NCBI RefSeq assembly: GCF_900102875.1
Contig: NZ_FNGH01000008.1
Span: forward strand, 62,001 to 126,000
Origin: Franzmannia pantelleriensis
Lineage (GTDB): Bacteria; Pseudomonadota; Gammaproteobacteria; Pseudomonadales; Halomonadaceae
Reading direction: 5' to 3'
DNA length: 64,000 bases
In this document: positions 51,840 to 64,000 of the stretch, in pieces
Layout: each line of letters starts with the position of its first letter
How positions within the stretch are numbered: the stretch's first letter is position 1
Position numbers and translations under genes: made by a program
Notes under the pieces: model-generated
Told to the model about the DNA's origin: nothing
The model's input: only the letters and a program-made list of their open reading frames with translations
Database searches by the model: none

Positions 51840-51854
51840 CCCGGCTTCGCCGGG
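51840..51854 (+). terminator. Short hairpin after the PLD gene
   Basis: CCCGGC, loop TTC, GCCGGG, starting one base after the stop codon. No T-run follows, so termination is plausible only with other factors. Confidence 0.4.
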
Positions 51855-51953
51855 AGCTATAAGAGCGGCGCTTCGCGCCTGAAGAAGATCGCGGCTGCGC
51901 CGCTGGAAGAGTGAAGAAAAACCTTGATTAGGGGGTAGGGGCGCTAGGCTATT

Positions 51954-52009
51954 TTCCCTCTTCCCTCTTCCCTCTTCCCTCTTCCCTCTTCCCTCTTCCC
52001 TCTTCCCTC
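51954..52009. repeat. Heptanucleotide tandem array TTCCCTC x 8
   Basis: Eight perfect copies of TTCCCTC (GAGGGAA on the minus strand) end exactly at the first base before the stop codon of the minus-strand YecA-like gene, so the array is the immediate 3' flank of that mRNA. Seven-base units are prone to slippage and would not keep a reading frame. Confidence 0.95.
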
Positions 52010-52645
52010 TTAACGCTTTCCACGTCCGCCGCGGGCCTTCTTGCGCGGGCTGGGCTTGGGCTTTTCCGGCGGCACCCGGTAGTTGAGGTAGAGGTCGAGT
52101 ACCAGCTCGGGCAGTTGCTGGACCAGCCCCTCGAGGCGCGTCGGGTCGACCATCTCGGCCATGTCGGGCTCATCGTCGAACAGCCCGGAAAGCGCCATGA
52201 ACGGCAGCAGCAGCGCCGCTGCACTCTCTTCATCGTCGTCGAACCATGCCGGCTCGTCGAGGAATACCGCCTCCATGAAGCCCGCGCACCAGTCGCCGAT
52301 CGGCGTCTCTTCCGGTGCCAGGCCTCCCAGAGTCAGCTCAAAGGGCAGCTCTGGCAGCAGGCCCTGGTCGAGGGCGGCGATGGCGTTGGCCTTGAGCGCC
52401 TCGAGCAGGCCGAAGATCTCATCCCGCTCGGCGTCGTCGGCGAACGCGGGTTCGCCCTGGAACAGCTCACCGATCCACACTGCCGGGTCGAGTTCGCGCG
52501 GGGCCACCGCCAACGCCACCAGGTAGCCGTGGCTGCTGATCAGGTCGAGGGCGTCTTCGCCGACGCGCTCCGAGGCGAGGAAGTCATCGAGACGGTCGAG
52601 GGCGTCATCATCGAGGAGCGGCTGGGGGGGCAGCGTATCGGACAT
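52010..52645 (-). CDS. YecA/UPF0149 family protein
   Basis: A 211-residue acidic protein of the UPF0149 group (YecA-like N-terminal domain): LISSHGYLVALAVAPRELDP and GDWCAGFMEAVFLD are family landmarks. The C-terminal tail is short and very basic (PSPRKKARGGRGKR) and lacks the SEC-C zinc motif present in E. coli YecA. Function is unknown. The ATG at 52645 gives MSDTLPPQPLLDDDAL; a frame start at 52684 would add 13 residues. It is divergent from sprT. Its stop codon abuts the heptamer array. Confidence 0.83.
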   Translation of the reverse strand: MSDTLPPQPLLDDDALDRLDDFLASERVGEDALDLISSHGYLVALAVAPRELDPAVWIGELFQGEPAFADDAERDEIFGLLEALKANAIAALDQGLLPELPFELTLGGLAPEETPIGDWCAGFMEAVFLDEPAWFDDDEESAAALLLPFMALSGLFDDEPDMAEMVDPTRLEGLVQQLPELVLDLYLNYRVPPEKPKPSPRKKARGGRGKR

Positions 52646-52695
52646 GGGGCTCTCAGGCTGGACGGTGGCGAATAGGCCGGTCATTCTACCACCCC

Positions 52696-53256
52696 ATGAC
52701 CTATTCAGCGCTCCCCGTTCCCACGCAAGACCACCTCGAGCGTCTCGACGCCGCCCAGCTCGAGGCTTGCCTGCTGGCGCAGGTCGAAGCCGCCTGGCAG
52801 CGCTGTCGCGAGGTGCATCCGGACTTGCCCCGGCCGCGGGTGTGGTGCGACCTGCGTGGCAAGAGCGCCGGGCAGGCCCACTTCGGACGCGGTGGACTGC
52901 GCTTCAATCCGCGGCTATATGCCGAGAACCGCTACGCCTTCCTGGCCGACGTGGTGCCTCATGAAATGGCCCACTGGCTGGTCCATCACCTCGAAGAGGG
53001 GCCGCGCATGCGACCCCATGGCCGCGAGTGGCAGACAGTCATGCGCCGACTGTTCGACTGTACGCCACACGTTACCCACCGCTTCGACATTAGCCGCGCA
53101 AGCCCCGCGCCTTATCGCTATCGCTGTGCCTGCCGTGACCACCACTTTACCCCTCGGCGGCACGGTCTGGTTCGTCGCGGCAGCCGCTATCGTTGTCGAC
53201 ATTGCGCTCAGACCTTGGTCTATGCACCACTAAATGATGACGAAAAATCGTCATAA
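52696..53256 (+). CDS. sprT: SprT family zinc metalloprotease
   Basis: A 186-residue SprT-like protein. The motif PHEMAHWLVHH (HExxH) is the zinc-protease site, the third ligand region is MRPHGREWQ, and the C-terminal zinc ribbon contains the YRCACRDHHF and YRCRHCAQTL pairs. The family is related to the eukaryotic Spartan protease that removes DNA-protein crosslinks, but the bacterial role is not settled. It precedes the acs regulatory region. Confidence 0.9.
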   Translation: MTYSALPVPTQDHLERLDAAQLEACLLAQVEAAWQRCREVHPDLPRPRVWCDLRGKSAGQAHFGRGGLRFNPRLYAENRYAFLADVVPHEMAHWLVHHLEEGPRMRPHGREWQTVMRRLFDCTPHVTHRFDISRASPAPYRYRCACRDHHFTPRRHGLVRRGSRYRCRHCAQTLVYAPLNDDEKSS

Positions 53257-53284
53257 GTTGTTGTTGTTAAATGGTTATTTGTTA

Positions 53285-53296
53285 ATACCAATGTCT
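53285..53296 (+). promoter_or_regulatory. Candidate CrbR-type regulator site upstream of acs
   Basis: ATACCAATGTCT, 118 bases before the acs start. The same motif with one change (ATACCAAAGTCT) lies upstream of the acetate symporter operon on the opposite strand, at 63394-63405. The two flanks also share a T two bases before the motif. A TATATG 23 bases downstream could be the -10 region. Confidence 0.55.
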
Positions 53297-53414
53297 AAAA
53301 GGCGGGCGCTCTGGAGGGGTATATGCTGGGTGTGTTTTTAGGGTCGACGCGCTGCAGCAATCTTCGCCGTCGGCAACCGTCATTCCATAACCACTCATGG
53401 ACAGGGGTTAATCG

Positions 53415-55364
<1,950 letters not shown>

Positions 55365-55413
55365 GCGGTGACCCGACCGGTGAGCGCCAGTTGAACAGCG
55401 CTGCCGGATAGAG

Positions 55414-55443
55414 AAAATGCCGGCCGTAACAAGCCGGCATTTT
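55414..55443. terminator. acs: Terminator after acs
   Basis: An 11-base stem (AAAATGCCGGC, 8-base loop, GCCGGCATTTT), 50 bases after the acs stop. The A and T tracts at both ends make it effective in either direction. Confidence 0.85.
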
Positions 55444-55623
55444 CGTGTCTAGCGGCGATGCCTGATGAAACCGCGTAGGGTTGAACGTGCGGGCTTGGGA
55501 TTCTTCATCGCCATGGGGTAACATGCCGTGTAACAATGGCGAACCCGCCCCTAGGCGCCGAAGGGGCGGCCGCGCGTTGGCAATGGCCGCGCGTTCGCGA
55601 CAAGAGGAACCGGAGGAGACTCA

Positions 55624-56286
55624 ATGGCCTTTGCCCAGAAATTCATCGTCGCCGATGACCATCCGCTGTTCCGTGCGGCCCTGACTCAGGCGCTGCGACA
55701 GCTGGCACCCCAGGCCGAGATCGTCGAATCCGATACCATGGAGGCCACTACCGAGGTGGTCACGCGGCATCCGGACGCCGATCTGATCCTGCTTGATCTA
55801 CATATGCCTGGTGCTCATGGTTTCTCTGGACTGATACAGCTGCGTGGCCAGATGCCCGATATCCCGGTGGCGGTGGTGTCAGGCAGCGACGAGCCCTACG
55901 TGGTTCGGCGCGCCATCGACTATGGCGCCTCGGGCTTCATCCCCAAGTCGTCATCGCTGACGCTGATCGCCGAGGCGGTGGGCGAGATTCTCGATGGCGA
56001 GGTATGGTTGCCGCCGGAGTTGGCCGATGCACTGGGGGAGTCCAACGAGGAGGAGACCAAGTTTGCCGAGGCCATCGCTTCGCTGACCCCGCAGCAGTTC
56101 CGGGTGCTCAATATGCTCACCGAGGGGCTGCTCAACAAGCAGATCGCCTACGAGCTCAACGTCTCGGAAGCGACCATCAAGGCCCACGTGACGGCGATCC
56201 TGCGCAAGCTGGGCGTGCACTCGCGCACCCAGGCGGTGATCGCTGCGCAGAAGCTCGAGGTCGAACCGCCCAAGGTCGAGTCCTGA
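55624..56286 (+). CDS. crbR: LuxR-type response regulator (CrbR/ErdR type)
   Basis: A 220-residue NarL-family regulator. The receiver (residues 1-125) has ADDHPLFRAAL and the phospho-acceptor aspartate in DADLILLDLHMPGAHG; the C-terminal LuxR helix-turn-helix is LLNKQIAYELNVSEATIKAH. The length and position next to acs and a transporter-type histidine kinase match CrbR of Vibrio and ErdR of Pseudomonas, which activate acs. It is separated from the sensor by a strong terminator and a heptamer array and is transcribed toward it. The pairing is an inference from context. Confidence 0.85.
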   Translation: MAFAQKFIVADDHPLFRAALTQALRQLAPQAEIVESDTMEATTEVVTRHPDADLILLDLHMPGAHGFSGLIQLRGQMPDIPVAVVSGSDEPYVVRRAIDYGASGFIPKSSSLTLIAEAVGEILDGEVWLPPELADALGESNEEETKFAEAIASLTPQQFRVLNMLTEGLLNKQIAYELNVSEATIKAHVTAILRKLGVHSRTQAVIAAQKLEVEPPKVES

Positions 56287-56366
56287 CCTTCGGTCAGCAG
56301 CGCCGAGCTGCAAGCGCCGAGCGCCCAGCCGCTCGGTAACGGGCGGCAGGTGCAGTGGACGAAGAC

Positions 56367-56405
56367 AAGAAACCCCAGCGGATTCACAAACCGCTGGGGT
56401 TTCTT
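56367..56405. terminator. Strong terminator between crbR and crbS
   Basis: A perfect 15-base stem (AAGAAACCCCAGCGG, 9-base loop, CCGCTGGGGTTTCTT). It follows crbR by 80 bases on the plus strand and crbS by about 100 on the minus strand, beyond the heptamer array, and can serve both. Confidence 0.9.
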
Positions 56406-56440
56406 GTTGGTGCTGGCAGTGATGAGAGTAGCATCCTGCT

Positions 56441-56508
56441 CGGCGCTCGGCGCTCGGCGCTCGGCGCTCGGCGCTCGGCGCTCGGCGCTCGGCGCTCGGC
56501 GCTCGGCG

Positions 56509-56510
<2 letters not shown>
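56441..56510. repeat. Heptanucleotide tandem array CGGCGCT x 10
   Basis: Ten perfect copies of CGGCGCT (AGCGCCG on the minus strand). The last two bases form part of the stop codon of the minus-strand crbS gene. The unit differs from the 51954-52009 array, but unit length and placement at a minus-strand stop codon are the same. Upstream at 56300-56330 there are degenerate GCGCCGAG pieces. Confidence 0.95.
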
Positions 56511-60453
<3,943 letters not shown>

Positions 60454-60516
60454 GGGCCCTCCCTTTGGTCTGCGAGCATTCTAGGGCAACGGCGCCGTGG
60501 CTGTCGCCGTTGCCGT

Positions 60517-61032
60517 TTAACCGACCTCACACACAGCCCGGTAGAGCGGGTCATCGTCATCAAGGCTGCGCAGCGCCGAGAGCCGAGGCTGACGCGGCTC
60601 GCCGGCCAGCGGTACCAGTTCCTGAGTGGAGCAGTTCATCAAATAGGCCTGGGGGGTGACCAGGTCCACGTAATGGCGTTCGAAGCGGTAGCGGATGAAT
60701 TCCACCAGTCGTTCACCGTCACTCTCCGTGACCGAAAGATTGGCCTGGTCGACCACCTCGAAGGCGTTGGCGAGGGGGAAGGCGTAGGTCCATGGCCGCC
60801 AGAAGGCGCTACCGTGCTCCACCGATACCACCTCGGCAGAGTCAGGCAACTGCTGCTGCTTATGGCTGTACCAGGTGTACTCGTGGTGGATCTGGTAGCC
60901 CAGCACTCCGAGCCCGGCGAAGGCCGGGATGATCCAGCGCGGCAAGCGTTTGCCGCTGAGAAAGCGCAGCAGCAGCCCGACACCGGCGGCGCCGAGGCCG
61001 GCAAAGGCAGCTGCAATCAAGTGCCATATCAT
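60517..61032 (-). CDS. Uncharacterised two-TM protein between crbS and the acetate symporter
   Basis: A 171-residue protein. Two membrane helices (about residues 3-20 and 29-47) are followed by a soluble domain of about 120 residues, with motifs such as SHKQQQLP, FWRPWTYAFPL, RYRFERHYVDLV and a single late cysteine pair (MNCSTQ, YRAVCEVG). I do not recognise the family. The ATG at 61032 has AAGG 6 bases upstream; the upstream extension is arginine-rich and lies in the terminator region. It stands between two acetate-switch genes on the same strand, so it may belong to that system. Confidence 0.7.
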   Translation of the reverse strand: MIWHLIAAAFAGLGAAGVGLLLRFLSGKRLPRWIIPAFAGLGVLGYQIHHEYTWYSHKQQQLPDSAEVVSVEHGSAFWRPWTYAFPLANAFEVVDQANLSVTESDGERLVEFIRYRFERHYVDLVTPQAYLMNCSTQELVPLAGEPRQPRLSALRSLDDDDPLYRAVCEVG

Positions 61033-61052
61033 AGAGAACCTTTCTGAAAGCA

Positions 61053-61079
61053 GTCGGGCTTCCCAGGGGGAAGCCCGAC
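61053..61079. terminator. Hairpin downstream of the symporter operon
   Basis: A perfect 12-base stem (GTCGGGCTTCCC, loop AGG, GGGAAGCCCGAC). It lies 50 bases beyond the minus-strand symporter stop and 21 bases before the next gene on that strand. Confidence 0.7.
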
Positions 61080-61096
61080 GTGTTGCAGTGAACGAG

Positions 61097-61117
61097 CCCC
61101 GGCGCAAGGCGCCGGGG
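61097..61117 (-). terminator. GC-rich hairpin directly after the symporter stop
   Basis: A 9-base stem (CCCCGGCGC, loop AAG, GCGCCGGGG) 12 bases past the stop. With the hairpin at 61053-61079 it forms a double terminator. Confidence 0.55.
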
Positions 61118-61128
61118 GCCATTATGGC

Positions 61129-62925
61129 TTAGTGGTCGATGGCACCACCAGCACCTTTCGGATAGCGCACGCTCTCTACCAGGTCCTGGATCTCCTGAGG
61201 AGGCTCCTCGGTGGCATTGGAGACCGTGAAGGCGACGGCGAAGTTGATCATCGCGCCTACGGCACCGAATGACAGCGGCGAGATGCCGAGGATCCAGTTG
61301 TCCGGCGTATTGGGCAGCATGTTAGTGCCCGGAATGAACAGCCAGCCGAGGTAGGTGAAGATGTAGAGCAGGGTGGCGATCAGACCGGCCAGCATGCCGG
61401 CCACGGCACCCTTGCTGTTCACCCGCTTGGAGAAGATCCCCATCATCAACGCCGGGAACAGTGAGGCACCGGCGATCCCGAAGGCCAGGGCGACCGTCTG
61501 CGCGGCAAAGCCCGGGGGGTTGAGGCCCAGATAGGTCGCCAGCAGGATGGCACCGGCCATCGACAGGCGTGCTGCCAGCATTTCACCCTTCTCGGTGATA
61601 TTGGGATTGATGGTGTTCTTGATCAGGTCGTGACTGATCGCCGAGGAGATCGCCAGCAGCAGACCCGCAGCGGTCGAGAGAGCGGCCGCGATGCCGCCGG
61701 CGGCAATCAGGCCAATGACCCAGCCCGGCAGGTTGGCGATTTCCGGGTTGGCGAGCACCAGGATGTCGTTGTTGACTTCCAGTTCGTTGCCTTCCCAGCC
61801 GCGTGCTTCGGCGGTCTCTTCGAAGTCCGGGTTGGCATCGTTGTAGACCTGGATGCGGCCATCATTGTTGAGATCGGTGAACTCGATCAGGCCGGTCTCT
61901 TCCCAGGTTCTGATCCACTCGGGACGCTCTTCGTAAACCAGGGCGTTGTCCAGGGCCTCTTCGTAGTTCTCAACCTGGCCGGCGGCGTCGGGATAGACGG
62001 TGGTCAGCAGGTTGAGGCGTGCCATGGACGCCACCGCCGGTGCGGTCAGATAGAGCAGGGCGATGAACACCAGCGCCCATCCCGCTGACCAACGTGCGTC
62101 GGCCACCTTGGGCACGGTGAAGAAGCGGATGATGACGTGGGGCAGGCCCGCGGTACCCACCATCAGCGACAGGGTAAACAGCACCATGTTGAGCTTGTTG
62201 TCGACATCGGCCGTGTAGTCGCGGAAGCCGAGCTCATTCAGCACTGAGTTGAGCTTCTCGAGCAGCGGCAGACCTGACTCGGTGTGAGTACTGAACATGC
62301 CGAACATCGGGATCGGGTTGCCAGTCAGCTGCAGCGCAATGAACACCGCGGGAATGGTGTAGGCGATGATCAGCACGATGTACTGGGCAACCTGGGTGTA
62401 GGTGATGCCCTTCATGCCGCCGAACACTGCGTACAGGAACACGATGAAGGCGGCGATCCAAATGCCCCAGGTGTTGCTGACTTCGAGGAAGCGCGAGAAG
62501 GCCACGCCGGCACCGGTCATCTGGCCGATGACGTAAGTTACCGAGGCGACGACCAGGCAGACCACGGCAACGATGCGTGCCGGCGTGCTATAGAAACGAT
62601 CACCGATAAAGTCGGGGACCGTGAACTTGCCGAACTTACGCAGGTAGGGGGCCAGCAGCATGGCCAGAATGACGTAGCCGCCGGTCCAGCCCATCAGGAA
62701 GCTGGAGTTGGCATAGCCGCCGGAGGCCAGCAGGCCGGCCATGGAAATGAACGAGGCCGCTGACATCCAGTCAGCGGCGGTGGCCATCCCGTTGGTGATG
62801 GGGTGCACGCCGCCGCCGGCGACGTAGAAGTCCTTGGTCGAGCCGGCCCGGGCCCAAATGGCGATGCCGATATAGAGGGCGAAGGAAGCCCCGACGAATA
62901 GCAGGTTGATGGCAAACTGACTCAT
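61129..62925 (-). CDS. Sodium:solute symporter, acetate-permease type (large subunit)
   Basis: A 598-residue SSS-family transporter with about 13 membrane helices. The N terminus AINLLFVGASFALYIGIAIW and the segment GGGVHPITNGMATAADWMSAASF match the ActP-like group that is encoded together with a DUF4212 protein (VC_2705 subfamily). An unusual soluble loop of about 85 residues, rich in Glu, Asn and Asp, lies near residues 310-395. It probably imports acetate or another short monocarboxylate with sodium. The DUF4212 gene lies 6 bases upstream in the same operon. Confidence 0.92.
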   Translation of the reverse strand: MSQFAINLLFVGASFALYIGIAIWARAGSTKDFYVAGGGVHPITNGMATAADWMSAASFISMAGLLASGGYANSSFLMGWTGGYVILAMLLAPYLRKFGKFTVPDFIGDRFYSTPARIVAVVCLVVASVTYVIGQMTGAGVAFSRFLEVSNTWGIWIAAFIVFLYAVFGGMKGITYTQVAQYIVLIIAYTIPAVFIALQLTGNPIPMFGMFSTHTESGLPLLEKLNSVLNELGFRDYTADVDNKLNMVLFTLSLMVGTAGLPHVIIRFFTVPKVADARWSAGWALVFIALLYLTAPAVASMARLNLLTTVYPDAAGQVENYEEALDNALVYEERPEWIRTWEETGLIEFTDLNNDGRIQVYNDANPDFEETAEARGWEGNELEVNNDILVLANPEIANLPGWVIGLIAAGGIAAALSTAAGLLLAISSAISHDLIKNTINPNITEKGEMLAARLSMAGAILLATYLGLNPPGFAAQTVALAFGIAGASLFPALMMGIFSKRVNSKGAVAGMLAGLIATLLYIFTYLGWLFIPGTNMLPNTPDNWILGISPLSFGAVGAMINFAVAFTVSNATEEPPQEIQDLVESVRYPKGAGGAIDH

Positions 62926-62931
62926 GTCTGC

Positions 62932-63192
62932 TTACTCCCCCAGGCCATACTGTGCATCGAGCTTATTCATTCTCCACGCGTAGAAGAAAATGATGCCGAT
63001 GAAGGTCAGGATTGAGCCCTGCTGGGCGAACCAGAAGCCCAGGTCGGTGCCGCCGACCGGAATGCCAGACAGCAGGGGGCGAAGCAGAATGGCGAAGCCG
63101 TATGACACCAGTGCCCAGACAATCAGGCAGCCGGTGATCAGACGCACGTTGGCCTTCCAGTAAGCAGCGGCATTGGATTTATCATCTGCCAT
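62932..63192 (-). CDS. DUF4212 solute:sodium symporter small subunit
   Basis: An 86-residue membrane protein with two helices (about residues 18-40 and 55-75). WKANVRLITGCLIVWALVSY, then LGFWFAQQGSI and FYAWRMNKLDAQYG are DUF4212 hallmarks. These proteins are always encoded directly before the large symporter subunit and are thought to act with it. The ATG at 63192 gives MADDKSNAAAYW; a longer frame adds five residues. It is the first gene of the symporter operon, with the regulatory region upstream. Confidence 0.92.
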   Translation of the reverse strand: MADDKSNAAAYWKANVRLITGCLIVWALVSYGFAILLRPLLSGIPVGGTDLGFWFAQQGSILTFIGIIFFYAWRMNKLDAQYGLGE

Positions 63193-63393
63193 GGTGATGC
63201 TCTCCACGTGTGTTGGACGTATTGGTGTGGTGATCAGCGTTGATGTTGTTCAGCAAGACAATCGCACCTATCTAACGGCAGTGGCGTTGTCGTATCGATG
63301 TATATGACTAACGTCTAGCCTGTACTCTACGTGTGATTGCCCTGCACGATTCACGAATGAATAGTGGTCAATAGATGGCTAAAAATAAATCCC

Positions 63394-63405
63394 AGACTTT
63401 GGTAT
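63394..63405 (-). promoter_or_regulatory. Candidate CrbR-type regulator site upstream of the symporter operon
   Basis: Read on the minus strand: ATACCAAAGTCT. It is 11 of 12 identical to the plus-strand motif before acs (53285-53296) and points toward the operon it would control, as the acs copy does. Confidence 0.55.
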
Positions 63406-63432
63406 CACACCTTTCGTTCATGTTCATTGGTT

Positions 63433-63461
63433 AACAATATTTTCATATAAATCATATTGTT
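63433..63461. repeat. Inverted repeat in the divergent region
   Basis: AACAATAT, a 13-base spacer, ATATTGTT: a perfect 8-base inverted repeat 28 bases from the motif above, on the side away from the symporter operon. It could bind a further regulator of either direction. Confidence 0.4.
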
Positions 63462-63691
63462 ATTGTGTGTTCCGAAGCGTTGTATGGTGCTTTTGGGGTG
63501 ATGTATAGGACGATGGTATAGCTCGCTAAGGAAGGTGGGTCGCCGAATGTAGGGAGGGCTGTTGAACGATAGTCTAGCTGTCAGGGGGGACGACGACTTT
63601 GTTACGCTTGAGGCATAAAAAAGAGTCAGTGCGGCAGGGTTAACCGAAAGTATACGAGCGGAAAGTCTTACGCGTCTTCGAGGCTGCTACC

Positions 63692-64000
63692 ATGGTCGAT
63701 GTCGATCTTTCCCAACCGCCTTTCACGTTGCTCGATGATGCCGGGCGTAATCGCGTGCGCGGTGGTGTCGACTTGGCCTATTTCGACAGCCAGGAGGTCA
63801 TTCTCGATGCCGGACAGTCCGGCGAATTCGTGTTCATGATTCACAAGGGAGAGGTGGCCGAGCTCGACCCGACCATGCCGGCAGCGGCATCACGGATCGG
63901 CCACTATACGGCTGGCGATCTGTTTGGGGCGATCAGCATTCTCAATGGCAAGAGTCGCTACCGTTTCCAGGCCGAGCAGGAGAGCCTCTGTTATCTGCTA
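63692..64000 (+). CDS. Cyclic-nucleotide-binding-fold protein, probably DUF294 nucleotidyltransferase (3'-truncated)
   Basis: The first 103 codons of a gene that runs out of the window. After MVDVDLSQPPF the sequence shows a cNMP-binding-like beta-roll: VILDAGQSGEFVFMIHKGEV, then YTAGDLFGAISILNGKSRYR, with the G-D-x-F-G spacing of the family. In related genomes the gene next to DUF4212-symporter operons encodes a cNMP-CBS-DUF294 nucleotidyltransferase-like regulator, which fits here. GAGG lies 9 bases before the ATG. It is divergent from the symporter operon. Confidence 0.75.
   Translation, partial: MVDVDLSQPPFTLLDDAGRNRVRGGVDLAYFDSQEVILDAGQSGEFVFMIHKGEVAELDPTMPAAASRIGHYTAGDLFGAISILNGKSRYRFQAEQESLCYLL

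Larger units (their letters stand above)
63193..63691. promoter_or_regulatory. Divergent regulatory region, symporter operon / putative DUF294 gene
   Basis: A 499-base AT-rich gap without a credible gene. It holds the minus-strand motif ATACCAAAGTCT and the inverted repeat at 63433-63461. It must contain promoters for both directions, and the symporter operon's leader of about 200 bases from the motif to the start codon. Confidence 0.7.

Noticed and set aside
51949-52233. Minus-strand frame ending in KREEGRGKREEGRGKREE repeats
   Set aside because: It only reads the heptamer array in another frame; the YecA-like gene with family motifs uses a different frame and stops before the array.

Overview
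The window looks like a chromosomal stretch of a high-GC, motile, respiratory gammaproteobacterium, most probably a member of the Halomonadaceae (Halomonas or a close relative). The basis is protein-level resemblance and gene order (scpA-scpB-rluB, dapA-bamC-purC, aceE-aceF, the acetate-switch cluster), a near-consensus FliA promoter, PlsB/BamC/BepA/MltF envelope genes typical of gammaproteobacteria, and a dispersed intergenic element that I associate with Halomonas genomes. No phage, conjugative element, insertion sequence or CRISPR array was seen; this is mostly core chromosome with a few accessory genes.

Layout. 1-2967: the 3' part of a TRAP transporter operon (solute-binding protein, small and large permease) ending in a racemase-fold protein that has lost both catalytic cysteines. 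3074-7590: DEAD-box helicase DbpA, a RIO-type kinase, and a chemoreceptor with its own sigma-28 promoter. 7591-11544: a dispersed repeat, then a creatininase-family amidohydrolase, a tautomerase, a rhomboid protease, an alpha/beta hydrolase and a creatinase/ectoine-hydrolase-like M24-fold protein. 11572-19060: yebC, a periplasmic DUF151-PDZ protein, a TauE/SafE exporter, tesB, tadA, a CHASE-GGDEF cyclase and mltF. 19200-26806: purL, radD and a MarR-MATE efflux pair controlled from a 45-bp perfect palindrome. 26910-29842: scpA-scpB-rluB and two tRNA-Lys genes. 30031-40633: nadA, bepA, tusA-like, perM-like, bcp, dapA-bamC-MBL-purC, a full copy of the dispersed element, trmO, nadC, ampD. 40939-50601: aceE-aceF, adk, tsaB-rsmJ, plsB. 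50718-53256: a cardiolipin-synthase-like PLD protein, a YecA-like protein and SprT.

53257-64000 is the most coherent system: acetyl-CoA synthetase (acs), a LuxR-type response regulator (CrbR/ErdR type), a giant SSS-STAC-PAS-kinase-receiver sensor (CrbS/MxtR type), an uncharacterised two-TM protein, an acetate-type sodium:solute symporter with its DUF4212 small subunit, and, divergent from it, the start of a cyclic-nucleotide-binding-fold regulator (probably DUF294 type) cut by the window end. Together these form an acetate-scavenging switch: sensor and regulator turn on uptake and activation of acetate. Upstream of both acs and the symporter operon I find the same 12-base motif (ATACCAAWGTCT), a candidate recognition site for the regulator.

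Other non-coding signals: two different heptanucleotide tandem arrays (8 and 10 copies), each placed exactly at the stop codon of a minus-strand gene; palindromes in front of aceE and adk; several hairpin terminators. All statements are from reading the sequence; no database search was run.
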